Assembly: GCF_037893015.1 (NCBI RefSeq)
Contig: NC_133666.1
Coordinates: 165,232,611-165,296,610 of the forward strand
Length of the DNA stretch: 64,000 bases
Source: Macrotis lagotis
Taxonomy: Eukaryota; Chordata; Mammalia; Peramelemorphia; Peramelidae
Direction of reading: 5' to 3'
Numbering within the stretch: position 1 is the first letter of the stretch; each line of letters opens with the position of its first letter. A program made the position numbers and the translations under genes. Below, piece after piece: positions 11,020-23,589 of this stretch. The notes under the pieces were generated by a model, which saw only the letters and a program-made list of their open reading frames with translations, was not told where the DNA came from and did no database searches.

Positions 11020-11259
11020 ATCACCATATAACTCAATGTAGGTAACACAATGTTCTGTCCTGAATCCTCTTCTCTTTTTCCTCTATACTAACTCAGTAAT
11101 CTCATCGGCTATCATGAATTTAATTTTCATCCCAAATTAATGTACCCAGTCTTAGTCTATATCCTGACATCTAGTTCCATATCTCATTCTCTTACATATT
11201 TTATGGCTTAAAATTTTAAGCTCTATATCCCTATATAAAACCAAACATCCCAAATGTTT

Positions 11260-12055
11260 TTCTCAAATTACCACTGGTTTCTATTTTTCTCAAGGGTGTC
11301 ACTATCATTCTAGTCACCTAGACTAGCAAACTCAGCCTTATCCTCTACTCATAATTCTTCATCATTCCAATTAGTTGGCAATTTCTTGTCATTTCTACTT
11401 CCACAACATCTTTTGTATACATCCTCTTCTTTCAACTCAAACAGCCACCACTCTACTCTAAGTCCTTATTACTCTTCCCATGGACAATTTCAATAATCTT
11501 CAAATTTATCTCTCTGCCTCAGTTCCCTTTCCCTGACCAATTCATTTTTTATTCATCAGCCAAAATGATTTTTCTAAGATTATGACTGACATCACTCCCC
11601 TAATCAAATTCATGTAGATCTCTTTTGATTCTATAATAGAATATTATCTCTTCCTACAACCTAGTCCCATCTCCCTTTCCAAGCATATTACCTATTACTC
11701 CCCTTCCTACTCTTCATTGTCTGGTCAAAGTGGCCTTTTTACCCTTGCTTAGATGTCTTTGCACTTACTATTCACCCACCTGCCCTGAGATATAGGGAAT
11801 TTTTTTTCAGGATTCAGCTTGTATTATCCTCTATATGAGGATTTTCTTGATCTCCTCAGGCACTAAATTTCTCTCCCATCTGCTAAAATATTTTTCTTTC
11901 TCATATATTGAAAATATCTTTTTGTGTACATTTTAACTCTCCTTATAATTCTATAAGCTCCTTAAGATCAGTGCCTTTTTATTTTTATCTTTATATCTCC
12001 AGAATTATGTAAATGTAATCCATGTGCTTAACAAATGCTTTTTCTTGATTGAATA
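11260..12055 (+). mobile_element. L2 LINE 3' part, sense
   Basis: The text follows the L2 ORF2 distal region and 3'UTR: CTAGTCACCTAGACTAGCAA, CAATTTCTTGTCATTTCTAC, AAATGATTTTTCTAAGATTA, GTGGCCTTTTTACCC, then TTCTATAAGCTCCTTAAGAT and the terminal TGCTTAACAAATGCTTTTTC. No frame is intact. Confidence 0.75.
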
Positions 12056-12935
12056 TGGAGAAGATAGTCACTTGGCTGATAAATTCATTTATCAAAACAA
12101 ACCAAAGAAGTACATAAAATGGCTTTCAATCTAAAACAGGCCCCTTCTGCCTCTCTAATAAAATAAATAAAATAAAATAAAAGAGTGAAGGAAAATGAGG
12201 AGGAGAGTACTTACAGTCACAACACCTATCAACTTGAACTTGACTTTGGGTATTCTAAATCTTAGATTTTTATCTAGTGATCAATGAGTGAAAATACTGC
12301 TGGAGAATCTAAATCATGTGAGTTTTGAGAGACATATAAACAAAAATTAAAGAAAAATGGAAAGTTGAAGCTAAATGAAGGGATCACTCATAGTTATTTC
12401 TTTAAGAGGCAAAGAAAGGAATTAACTAAATTGTATAAAAGTTGATTTTTGTTTATTCTCCCCTTCATGTAGGATATGTTCTTTGATCCAGAAATGGAGA
12501 ATGAATAAAGAAAAAAGGAGAATAGCTTTGCTCAAAGATAGTAGTCTCTAAAATAGGGAACATGGACTCTTAGGAGTATATAGCACAACCCTAAGGAAGA
12601 TGATCAACCATCCAGAAAAGGTAGTAGATGGGTCATATTTCCAGGCTTCTTTTAAGATAAAACATAAAAAGTTACAAAGAAATCTTTGTTGCTTTCAAGG
12701 GAAATGAGTGACAGCTCAGGTAAAAGAGCAAGCTGGAAGAAGTAGGGAGAGGAGCTTCACTACTGATGTACTGCCCCTCCAACCCTTTTGTGCCCTTGTT
12801 TAGAATCCAGTCCATCTTTACAGTAATTTATTTACAGTAGATTGAATTTACTTTCCTGGCATGATTTCTCTCCCCAGCTTCATTCTTTATCTGAAATCTC
12901 ACTGATTTCTCTGGTGTAATCTCGCTACCAGACTC
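12056..12935. other. Unassigned sequence with short AAATA repeat
   Basis: A small (AAATA)n patch sits at 12157-12181. Otherwise no repeat or gene was recognised. Confidence 0.45.
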
Positions 12936-12939
12936 TACT

Positions 12940-13930
12940 AGAGCATGTGGCTATTGCATATTATTATTTTTTTCAATTTTCTATCCTTTATGTTTGAAAA
13001 AAAAATCTATCTTTGGCTCCTGGCAAAGTGTGGTCTGTCATTTAAATTGTTCAATTTATTCAGCATTTGTCTTAGAGTTGAAAACAAAGGATTTATATTT
13101 CTTTTTCCAGATGCAAAATGTGGATGACTCTCTCTCCACTGGTTCTGTGTTGCCTATGTTCTGGGTAATTTTCTTGTATCATTTCCTAGTTGTCTATTCT
13201 TTTTTTCATTCATGGTCTTCTGGGAAACCAATGATCCTCAGTTTGTCTCTTTGTTTCTTTTGTTCAAGGTCAATCATTTTGGCTTTTATAGAATTTATGC
13301 ATTCTTTTAATGTTATTGCCTTCTCTTCAGTTCATAAATTAGGAGTTGGAAGGGACCTTGAATGTCATTGAATCCAATTACTTCATTTTTCAAATGAGAA
13401 AAGTTCAGAGAGATTAAATAATTAATCCAAAGTCCCTCAATCAGTACATGTTAGAACTAGGATTTGAACCCAAGTCTCCTGACTCCAACTCCAATGTTCT
13501 TTCTACTTCAATATTTCTGTGTTCCATATCTTTTAATCTCTCTTTTATTTATGGGAGAGACTAACATGGATTCAAATTTATTGAATCTGCTAATTGAATC
13601 CTTCATAGAGAGCTCTGTTTTCCGAGTTTCTTACTGTTTTTTCCAAATTTACTTCCACAGAATCCACAGAAGTCTAGAGAATTTCACTGGACTTTCATTC
13701 ACTTCCCTTTGTCTTGTTATATTTGCTAAAAGAGTGTTATTATCTTTGAGTGTTTATGCATTTGTCCCCTGGTTTTTCGTACCATCTGTTGATATGTATG
13801 TTTCTTCTTTAAGCTTTATTGAATTTTTCTCTTGAAATTTTTAGTATTTTTTATTTTGTTTTTGAAGTTCCTCTATTACTTACTTTTTAGATCTATGTCT
13901 TTTCTTCATAGGTATATCTCCAAAGATGCA
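12940..13930 (-). mobile_element. L1-type ORF1 remnant, antisense
   Basis: On the minus strand the 13320-13120 part encodes a coiled-coil-like run followed by KQRDKLRIIGFPEDHE, the start of the ORF1p RRM domain in L1 and HAL1 elements. The 13930-13510 part reads as the upstream coiled-coil region. The two parts are separated by a MIR-like repeat (13331-13507). Stops follow closely after the motif. The forward open frames of 123-125 codons over this region are antisense shadows. Confidence 0.7.
13331..13507 (-). mobile_element. MIR-like SINE inside the L1 ORF1 remnant, antisense
   Basis: GGAGTTGGAAGGGACCTTGA, TTTTTCAAATGAGAAAAG, GTTCAGAGAGATTAAATAAT, GATTTGAACCCAAGTCTCCT and GACTCCAACTCCAATG give the MIR antisense order. 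Confidence 0.75.
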
Positions 13931-14109
13931 ATGCAAGACTGCTCAACCTACTTGCTTTGGGGGTATAGGGTTCACCATCCAGTTTTTCTGTCATGAGTAA
14001 TCTTTTTAAAAAACGCTCTAGAAAATCATGAAAATTACAGGAAGGAAAATAAGAACGAGGGAGAAATAGAATTTCTACACCTTTATTAAATGAATTTTAT
14101 CAACAAACC

Positions 14110-15060
14110 TTTTTGGTAATGATTTAAATATATAAAAATCAATGGAATAGAATAAACAAGGAAGAATCATAAATAAGTGATTGTATATTCTCAACCTGAT
14201 AACCTAAATTGCCTATGAAAGAGTTCTCTAACAAAATTTCCTGAGAAAATAGAAAGAAAAAACTGCTAAAACTTAAGTTTTGCTCATTTTATCATCAACT
14301 TACAACCCATTCCACAATAAACTTCTTAGCTTGAATATTTATAGTCATAACATTAAAAAAAATAAACAGATTTGTTACTTTCACAGATATGGTTAGGAGA
14401 TTGATTCTTTACCAAATAAGGACTAGAGATGATTTTTAAAAGATAAAGTAGATAATTTTGATTAAATGAAATATAAAAATCTTTATATGAGCAAAAACAG
14501 TGCAAGAATGATAAGAAAGGGAACAGTTGACTGGGTATCAAATTTGTCAGATGGTCTGACATCTAACTTATTAAATAACAACCCACAGAAATAAAGGCTA
14601 AAAGCCATTTCCCAAGAGGTAACTGGCTAAAATATATGAATAAATAATTCTCAAGAGCAAAATTTCAAACAATTGATAACATATTAAAAATGTTCCAAAT
14701 AATAATAAGATATATACAAAACAAAACTAGGAAAATGATGATGACAAAAAAAATGTGAGTAGTCAGTATTTCAGAAGTATATATTAATAACCTGTGGGTG
14801 AAACTTTGAATTTATTCAACTACTCTGAAAAATAATTTGTAATTATGCAAAGAAAATGACTAAATTTCCCATATTCTTTGACCTACAGATTCTACTTTAG
14901 GGTATTTGTTCCAAGGAAATTAAACACATAAAGGGAAATTAGTTGAAACAAATGATACAAATCATTTGGGGAATGATTAAAAATTACTATTACTGTACTT
15001 TTTAAAACACAAAATTCAACAAGAAAAATCAAGAAAATAATATAAAAAAATTACTACAAA
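14110..15060 (+). mobile_element. Divergent L1 ORF2 C-terminal remnant, sense
   Basis: Pieces in L1 order: GGAATAGAATAAACAAGG, the segment before AACAATTCTCAAGAGCAAA-like text (14640-14665), AACCTGTGGGTGAAAC, AAATAATTTGTAATTATGC, TTGACCTACAGATTCTACTT, and TGGGGAATGATTAAAAAT near 14969. The copy is strongly diverged and AT-drifted, and the exact ends are uncertain. Confidence 0.62.
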
Positions 15061-15694
15061 AATATAAATGGAGTGGACAACAAAACAATTGAAATTGTCA
15101 ACCTAACATTACAATCTTAAAACAGGAGTTAAAATAACAACAAAAATAATAAAGAAAATAGATTAGACACAAAGTTTTATATCCCTGGGATTTTACCTAC
15201 TACCTTTAGGTAATGGAGACTATTTTAGGAAATGATCTCTCTGAGCAGAGTGAGATCAGAAAATTTATACATTAACAAGGGGAGGGGAATAGAAAATACA
15301 TAACAATAGTAGACAAAACCTAAAACTTGCCTGAAGACCATTCTATTATTTGATCTCAGAGGAACCTTCTTCTACAAAGCTATTTTTGAGAGAGGTAGCT
15401 TGCTTTGGGGTTTTGAGTTTAAGTATCTGGAGGGTAGGGCAAGTACTTGTTTTTGAAATCTAGAGGTGGACTAAATTCTTTTCTTGATTTAAGGAGGGTC
15501 AGACAAAATTTTCTTTTCAATTTAAAAAGAGATTAAAGAGGGCAGAACAAGTCTTCCTTTCAGGCTAAAGAAGACATATTTCAATTCTCACTATAGTTAA
15601 GAAAAACAACTTTTGACCAGGAAAATATTCATAAAAATGTATAGTAATAATTATTATATTTAACAAAATGAAATACCATGAAGCTATAAGAACT
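15061..15694. other. Unassigned sequence
   Basis: AT-rich. Loosely repeated wording such as GGTCAGACAAAATTTTC and GGGCAGAACAAGTC occurs at 15430-15560, but no family was recognised. Confidence 0.4.
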
Positions 15695-15835
15695 AAGCTT
15701 CAATCGTTCAATTAGTGAACATTTTTAAAGCACTTACTATTTGCTAGATACTGTGTTAACTGTTAAGGATTCAAAGAGGCACAAACAATCCCTCCACTTA
15801 CAATCTAATATAAGAGTTTATAATCTAATTCTTTG
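15695..15835 (-). mobile_element. L2 3' end, antisense
   Basis: AAAGCACTTACTATTTGCTA, GATACTGTGTTAACTGTTAA, CAATCCCTCCACTTACAATC and TAATATAAGAG. Confidence 0.75.
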
Positions 15836-16470
15836 GCCTTAAAAGAGATGAGAAGATATCTCTTCTTGCAACTTCAGAATAGGGAAGTAGAGCATAGTAA
15901 GGGACATAACACACATATACATATGCACATACATGTATGTATGCATGTGTATATGAGTGTGTTAGACATAAATAATGCTGGGTATTTTTTATGAGTTGTT
16001 TAGATCTCCTTAATAATTCTTTTTCCTCTTTTAAAAAACTTTTTTTTTTTGCTATAAAGGATGGTTCTCTGGGAGGAGAAAAGAGGAAGACTATGTTGGG
16101 ATGTGAAGGTGATTTAACAAGAAAAGATATTGATAAAACAATTTACATGTGCGTGTATAAACACAAATAAGAGATTTTAGTTATTATTACTTGCAGGGAT
16201 GGTTTAAGCAAACCCTAGATTTTCAAAGTACCCGATAAAACTTTAGCTTAGCAAAGTGAAGGCAATTAAAAACCCAAGCTTTGTAGTGATAGATAATAAA
16301 AAGGCAAATATTCCCTTGCTTATAACAACAATAACAAGTAAGCTAAACATCAGTTTAAGAGCAGAACCTTTCCTTAAGTTTTTACACATTTCATTCAACC
16401 CTTTAGTTGCTCATCCTTTGAGAATGAAAAGGCATCACAAGATTGTGTATCCAAGGATCAAACTTTCTAT
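15836..16470. other. Unassigned sequence with short CATA/TGTA repeat
   Basis: A degenerate (CATA)n/(TGTA)n patch lies at 15911-15960. The 74-codon frame at 16256-16480 has no recognisable motif. Confidence 0.4.
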
Positions 16471-18180
16471 TGTTCCTTAAATAAGAGACTGTATTTGAGT
16501 ACAGAGCTTTGCATAAGAATTAGTTCTCTTCCTTGTATCAAGTCAGCTATTTTCAGCTCCACATAGCAATCTTCGATTTCTTGGGTTGTCACTATGGCAA
16601 TAAGATTAGATGGCATTCAGTAAAATTCATTTTACAAATTAGCCTGGGAGGGTGTCCATGACTATGATAAAGGAGCAATGCAAAACACTATGGAAGAAGA
16701 GGGAAATTAAATCAGGTTTCAGAATATTCTTCAAAATAATGATCTTCAAAATCATTCAGTGCCATATGGCAGTTTGTGAGTGATTTACAGGGAGCTGAAA
16801 TAAGTACCAGTGGAAGACTGTGCTTAATAGATTCCTTTCCTTTTTTGTTTTGTTTTGTTTTAAGACCACACCTTTCTACTTAGAAATTGGGTCTTAAGTT
16901 CCCCATAACTTCCTTACTCTGTATGTGTCCTATGAGTCTATGGGTCTTATGAGTACTTTGATCTGGGATTTTTTTTAACCCCAAATAGCAGTCAAACCAA
17001 TTTCAAACACCTTCATTACAGTACACAGTTCATTATGTTCTAAAAAAAAAAAATTTTTTTTTGTTTAGCTCCAGGCCTCAGGCTATGTTATAATGAGGAA
17101 AGGAAAAAAAAAATACTTGTGTATTTACACTCTGTACAGTGCCTCCATATTTCTAGTAGATGGTGTAATAACCACCAGTTTTAAGTGAAAGACAGACTTT
17201 CATGTGTACAAATTAAAGCTAGATTCCTGGAGCTTTAAATAGCTTGTCATAAAACATGGTTTTAATCTTGTTTCATGGTGAAGGTGTCTCCTGTCTTTTA
17301 ACGGCTTTTTAAATAATAATGTGTATGGCAACATGGAAAGGGAGAGGGGCTAGATATTTTTGAATATTTTATGAATGACTTTTTTCTTTTCTTTATTAAG
17401 TGACAGCTTATTTTAAAAACACAGGCCTGACAGAATTATCTTGTTGGAAAAATGTTGGGGTAGGAGGTTTTTCTTTGACCAAACTGTTCCCCAAGAATAA
17501 AAACATGCACTTTTATAGCCAGGAATCTTCATTTACATTTTTTTTCCTTCAAAGCTTATCTCAATAATCACCTCCTACACTGATTCGTTCACTTGTTTGA
17601 AATTATCCCTAATGCTCCTCTTGATCTTTGGTTCTTTTTTGCTCCCATAAGTGACTACCTCATTGCTTCTAGTATTACACTAGAAAAAAATGTGCCATTG
17701 GGTGACATGCAAGCATTTTGTCCCTCTAAGATTTAATTACGGATCCTCACTAAAGCCAAGTAGCAGAGAAATTACTTCACTGGGCATATGACACTTCACA
17801 AAAATTGCTCATATTTCTCTATGGGCTGAAATACAAATTAGTGGGGTGGAAATAGTTTTGCTGTCATCATTGATTATCAAAAAGTAATTGTTTACAATTC
17901 TAAATGGAAATAAATGAGCAATGGAGTATAAATAATCATAACCCATTTTCTTGCCAGTGAGGCATATTCAGCCTGTTATCTGAGCTGGGAATTTTTGATG
18001 ATTTTTTAAAAAGGGATTATTACAAAGGATAAAACAGATTTGTGTGAAGCAGAAACAAGTGATAACAGTTATCATGTTAACCTTGAAGACCTTTTCTTGA
18101 AAACAGGATTCAGCAACATTTTTAATAAACCATGAACCATGAATACTGAGAGGAAATTCTTTTTAAGCAAACTCTTAGAA
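16471..18180. other. Repeat-poor unique block
   Basis: About 1.7 kb in which I recognise no SINE, LINE or satellite, in a window otherwise full of them. It contains several AT-rich homeodomain/MEF2/GATA-like words (for example AATTACGGATC at 17737, CTATTTTTAA-type runs, GATAACAG at 18061), but such words are common by chance. It has no coding frame. It may be a conserved non-coding element cluster. Confidence 0.4.
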
Positions 18181-19590
18181 TCACTCAATTAACAAGCATT
18201 TAAATGCTTACAAAATACCAAAAACTGAGTATATTCATCTCAACTCTCACTCTAAGAGAAGAGTTTCAGATCTTCAAAATTGTCTACATTTTCCCTTCAG
18301 GATTCTAAGGATCTCCCTGAGGGATTATAAGCAGGGATGTGTTGGTAAATGTTTAACAACCACATCTGAATCAAAAAAAAAAAGTATGACTGACATACTT
18401 TTAAATTTAATCTGCCTTAATATCATTTTTCTCCATTGCTCCCTTAAGGAGTAGACAATCAACAAAACAACAAATCAAGTCCTGATTTACATGAATTGTT
18501 TTAAAGAGGAAATGCTCATACTGAAAATTTAATATTCAGCTCTCTCAAACCAGTTCAATTTGACTTCATCACATCTCAGCACATACATAAGAAATTCTCC
18601 AATGCCATTGGCTCAACAGCAATGTGTTGACATTGTGTGTCCCTACTAGTGTTTCCTCCCAAGAATATTAGTTGAGAACAATTATAGTCAGACAGCCTTT
18701 ATGTAGTTTTTTAAAAGAAAGTATTCACTAAGGTGACATGTAGTAATAGGTGGCACAAAATATCCTTTCCAAAAGTCTGTGATACAAGTACATACAGATG
18801 GCAGAAAAAAAGTGGCCTAAACTTGGGCAGCATAGGTGACAAAGCAGTAATTCACAACTCCTGGCCTCTGGAAATCATTTTCTCCCATTCAAGGAATACT
18901 CAAGAAGTTTTCCTTGGCAGAGAATAGTTTCTTGCTGGACTTCTTATGGAGTTAGGTCCAGGTGACTTTTTGGTTTCCAAAGTGATTTTGGTATACCCAT
19001 AGGACATTGATGAGAAGACAAACAACTTCCATATGCTTCAAAGCTTGTAAGATCCTCCTCTAGTCAAAGTAAGTGAGGAGTAGAAATGAAGGTAGCAAAT
19101 ACCAAAGAGTAAGGACAAAAGCTCTCTTTTCCTCCTAGCAAGTAATTTCTCAAGAGTTTCAACTATAACTCTCTATATTCTCTCAAGTTTCTAGAACTGA
19201 ATCCCATCTTAACTTGCTTAATAATTAGTAAGATAGTAACATCAAAGATCACTGATCACAGATTACTATAATATAATCAGAATGAAAAACTTTGAAATAT
19301 TGTGAAAATTACCAAAATGTGACAGAGATACTATTTGCTTTTAGAAAAATGATTCTAATAAACTTTCTTGACACACATCTTTCACTTGTAAAAGCATATA
19401 CATCACTTGTACCTATGTAAGTAACCAGAAGTAGGTAACACATTTTGTTAAACTGTAAAAAATTTTCTGTTATGTCTTGTAAATATGCTCTGGGAAGACA
19501 ATAGACTTCTCTGATGTTATTGTCAGGCTAGCATATAGCTTCCCTGGGACCACTGAGCAAGCACTCTACAACCACTACTTCTCCTTCCTT
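18181..19590. other. Unassigned sequence
   Basis: A 35 bp L2-like scrap (AACAAGCATTTAAATGC) lies at 18191. Otherwise no family or gene was recognised. Confidence 0.4.
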
Positions 19591-20940
19591 TTTTCCTCTG
19601 GCCGTAACTAGATAGTATCTGTATCATTCTGAAGTGTACTCTTCCTCCTCAGAGTATATTGTTCTTTCATCTTGAGGAAGAAGCTTCTTAAAACTTCCTT
19701 TATGAGCTCTAATTATACATTTGCCATTTTCCTTCCCTTCCTACCATCTCAAATTTTTACATTCTCTATAAACATGACAAGAGTCAAGCTTTCCTTCCTA
19801 CACCACAGACCCCCCCCTTCCTTTAATTCCCATTGATACCTCAGTACTGTTTCCCTTATGAACATTTCATTGTCCCTAACAAACTGAAATGTGGAAAGAC
19901 TTTGAATTCCTTCACTTTCTCCAGAAGGGAGATTGAATTATACAACGAGTGTAGATAAACAGTGAACATTCATCCAAGTTGTTGAACAATTCCCTCAACT
20001 CTCTACCACTGTTGAGCTTTTCAATCTTCTTTCATTGAACTGCTTGTATATATTTGCACATCAACTTGAATCAAAGATTAAACTACTTCTAGTATTCCTT
20101 CTGCAATGAAGAGGGTCACACCGACCAACCAAGTGATTGGTGGTGTGACTGATACAATTATGTTTATAATAGTGAGGAGCATCCTTCGCACTTGCCTTTT
20201 TCAGAATCATTCCACCCCATGGTCTTAATAATAGGAAACAAGACTATTGGAGATGTCTGGCTGCTTGGGGACTCTTGACCTCAAATTGATTTTGCTTCCT
20301 TCCATATCAGCAAGGCACCACAGTGCATCATTAAATCTGGGCAAGCATCAGCATGTGACATTTGGCAATAGAATTCAACAACCCAATATATCCTATCCTG
20401 TTTCTCGATGAACTAATTGTCAGTATGGCCTTTCCTCTCAGTATGGCCTCTCCTCTCAGATTTTCCACCTTTGAGCTACTTATCAATGATATGAAAGAAT
20501 GCCACAACTGTATATATATATATCTGTCTGTCTCCTGATAGACTAATAGTGCAGTCCCACCTTTGAACTACTCATCAATAGTTGCCAGAATTGGCAACAA
20601 CTTTAACACTAGGACAATATCAGTTTGCCACTCATAGATCTATGCTGCCATTCATCACTAATAGATTTATCCCCTCATCCCAGGATTTTCAAGGGTCAGT
20701 GAGAGCTCACTTGATGCAACCAGAGTGCTTTCCAAACTCTTACAGTTGAATAACTTGAAACTCTACTGAAACTCCTTTCTTTTTTCTAAAAAAATATTCA
20801 TATTCCCCAGCCTTACCCATCTTTTCTTCAGCTTTGCAACAATATCTATCTGTTTTAACAACTTGCTCTAATTTGTATTTATTTATAAATGTTTTCATCC
20901 TTCTACAGCTGGGTCTATATTAGTTCAATTCATGAATCCC
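19591..20940. other. Unassigned sequence, C/T-rich
   Basis: No repeat family recognised. It contains a near-tandem CAGTATGGCCTTTCCTCT / CAGTATGGCCTCTCCTCT pair at 20420-20458, a short TATATA run at 20512-20522 and the hairpin at 20115-20149. Confidence 0.4.
20115..20149. repeat. Short hairpin (13 bp stem)
   Basis: GTCACACCGACCAA pairs with TTGGTGGTGTGAC with one bulged G, loop CCAAGTGA. No terminator or RNA family is implied. Confidence 0.6.
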
Positions 20941-21865
20941 CTGAAGTAATAAAAATAATTTGAATTTACATTGCATATTTCCATTGGGCTAGAACTAATT
21001 ACCAAATTTAAATAACTATAACTTTAAATAGTATAATTTTGAATAAATGCAATCAGTTCAAGGGATTGATTATTCAAACTAATTGGAAAATGCTTACAAT
21101 TATTCCAGTTACCTTTTCCTTACTTACCTTGCCAACCATCATCTCCTCATCTTTTTTGTCTATGTCTTCTGTTACTACTTCCTAATCTTCCTTGATACTC
21201 CTTAATCCACATAATCCCTTTTTAAAAAATTATTCTCCTTAATATTGTTTATTTTAAAAGCTGTCCTGGATATAGGCCTGAATATTTTTTTCCATTTCAA
21301 TATTTTTCCAGTTTCTGACAAATTCTATCCAATTTCTCCTTCCTAAAATCTAGTCTGCACCCCTTCCAGATCACCTACACTATTTTTCTTATTTGAATCA
21401 AGTCCTTTCCTCTTTTCCTGAACTTCTTTAAAGCTTAAAAAAGTAGATATTGAGACTTTTGAACTGAAGTTTATATATTCAGATATTTGCTAGAGCCAAC
21501 AAGAATCAACTCTCAACAGCTGATTATTAAATTTTTCACTTTAGAAATCAACAAACACTACATACAAATCAATGTTTAATATATTGTGCTGATTGCCTAG
21601 ATTTAAGAGATTAAGAAGATATCAATAATGCAAATCAAGCTTTAAAAAATATCATGCAGTTTTGGGGAGGAGGGTCAGTTTGAAACACTTATCAGCATAC
21701 CTTTGTATGTACTTCTCTTTTAAAAATATTTTAATTTCTGAAATGTGTTCAACTGTTCTCAAGAAGCTTGTGGACTATTGTTCAATGGTGAGGGAAGATA
21801 TATACCACCATGACACCAGGAATAATGAGAACATTGTAAAGAAAAGACCCAGTAATAATATGCCA
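20941..21865. other. Unassigned AT-rich sequence
   Basis: Nothing recognised on either strand. Confidence 0.4.
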
Positions 21866-22290
21866 AGAATAATTTGAGGAGGGAGAAATCACTTTGATCT
21901 GAAGGTATGATCAGACAGTCAAAGTAGATTTCATAAGATAATAATTAAATTAAGACTTAAATGAACTTTGGGGTTTCAAGAGGCTGACATTGGAGGGGGA
22001 CAATGTGGGGAGGATGGAAGGAGTCAATTTCAGGAACCAAGAATGATATGAGCAAAGATACATGAATGGGACAAGGCAGGATAAAAATGAGAGAAAACTG
22101 GCCTAGCTTGGGTGAAATGTAGAATATGAAAAGGATTAATATGAACTAAATGATGAAGGTAGCTTGGAGCTATATTGTGGAGAATCTTGAATACCAAAAT
22201 TAATAGTCTATACCTTGTTTAATAGACAATAAGAAACCAATTAAATGTTTTTGAGTAGACAATTGACAAGATCAGAGAAACTCATTAAGA
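21866..22290 (-). mobile_element. L2 internal fragment, antisense
   Basis: The order matches antisense L2 distal ORF2: GATATGAGCAAAGATACATG, AAACTGGCCTAGCTTGG, TGTGGAGAATCTTGAATACC, AATAAGAAACCAATTAAATG, GACAATTGACAAGATCAGAG. The same order is seen at 40690-40790. Confidence 0.6.
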
Positions 22291-22424
22291 AGATGAATTA
22301 TTCTGTTTATAAATATACTTTTTTATCCAGCTCTATGATTTCTTCATTAGTTTTCAATGAGGAAACTCTCTATACCAAATCTAGACTGACACCTGCTCTA
22401 CAGTTAAAATAGTTGTCTGGATCT

Positions 22425-22505
22425 CTGAAAGGTTAACTGGTTTTCCAAGGGTTAAACACAGCTAGTATTTGTCAGAGGTAAGCCTTGAACTCTAATTTAC
22501 CTTAC
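22425..22505 (-). mobile_element. MIR-like SINE scrap, antisense
   Basis: AACACAGCTAGTATTTGTCA and GAGGTAAGCCTTGAACTC resemble the MIR antisense core. Confidence 0.55.
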
Positions 22506-22711
22506 ATTAAATAATTACAACATAGAAAAATCTGGATTTATAGAACAGATAAAACATTGGTCAGATTCATGATTTGCTTTAGAAAATAATTTGTAATAGT
22601 GTTCCCTTAAATGGTGAGCTCCCTTTAAAAATTTGAGAAATTATTCAATTTATAATACCTCTATTTGCAGTCAATAAATCACCCTACAGGTAATTTTTAA
22701 TTTCTACTTCC

Positions 22712-22859
22712 TTTTTTTTTTTGCAAGGCAGATGAGGTTAAGTGGCTTGCCCAAGACCATACTGTTAGGTAATTATTAAGTGTCTGAGGCCAGATTTGAA
22801 TTCAGGTACTCCTGACTCCAGGGCAGGTGCTCTATCCACTGTGCCCCCTAGATGCCCCC
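22712..22859 (-). mobile_element. Type A SINE, antisense
   Basis: Poly-T at 22712, then GCAAGGCAGATGAGGTTAAG, AGGTAATTATTAAGTGTCTG, TTTGAATTCAGGTACTCC and a head ending GCCCCCTAGATGCCCCC. I could not find a convincing target duplication. Confidence 0.93.
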
Positions 22860-22860
22860 T

Positions 22861-22935
22861 AAGTCCTATGTCCTATATGCCAGGTCCTATGCTAGGGTCT
22901 GGGAATGCAAAGAAAAAAATTAACAAGTCCTTGTC
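22861..22935 (-). mobile_element. L2 3' end, antisense
   Basis: TATGCCAGGTCCTATGCTAG, GGTCTGGGAATGCAAAGA and ACAAGTCCTTGTCCTTTG. Confidence 0.6.
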
Positions 22936-23369
22936 CTTTGAATCATTATATGAATATATGTTAAGTATATACAAGTTATATATGAATTAAATGCAAAATG
23001 ATTTTCAAGGAAAGGTACTATGAAAAGAGCAGAAATTGTTTAACATGAAGTTTTTCAGAAACAAAGCTATTTTTAGAATGTCACAACCATGCTCCAAGAT
23101 CTAAGACTTAATGTTGGTTGAAATCCTATATCATGCATCATTTTAAAGTATTTTCATAAGAAATATTGACTGACTTGATCTCCCTAGGGAAATATCATAA
23201 CATACTGTAGAGTTTATTAATTTCTACTAGAGATCTTCAAGCACAGATACAAGTTTTATTATTGGAAATGTAAGTCACATACTGGACACATAAATATGGA
23301 TTGAGACCAATAATATTTTGCTAGATAGAGAAGTCAATCATTACTTTCCATTCAAGATGAGTTAGAAGT
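22936..23369. other. Unassigned sequence
   Basis: Nothing recognised. Confidence 0.4.
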
Positions 23370-23575
23370 TTTATGGGAGAAGTAGTGACATGAGTTCAAG
23401 TCCTTCCTCTGAATATGATATCTGTATTACCATGAACAAGTCATTTAAACTCAATATTCTAAACAACTAAGACCATAAATTGCTGAGAAGTTCCATATCT
23501 TCAATGGAGTAATTATTCTCAACTATAAGTCCCCTCTACTAATGAAACCACAAATCTAGTCCATATTTCCTATAT
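23370..23575 (+). mobile_element. MIR-like SINE with distinct 3' body, sense
   Basis: GAGTTCAAGTCCTTCCTCTG, AACAAGTCATTTAAACTCA, then CTAAGACCATAAATTGCTGA and ACCACAAATCTAGTCC. The tRNA-like 5' half resembles the other SINEs, while the 3' half is of a separate type ('gaccataaattgc...'). Confidence 0.7.
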
Positions 23576-23589
23576 AATTATAGAACCAT

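Noticed and set aside
12945..13835. Plus-strand frames of 60-125 codons rich in F/L/S
   Set aside because: Antisense to an L1 ORF1 remnant and a MIR-like SINE.
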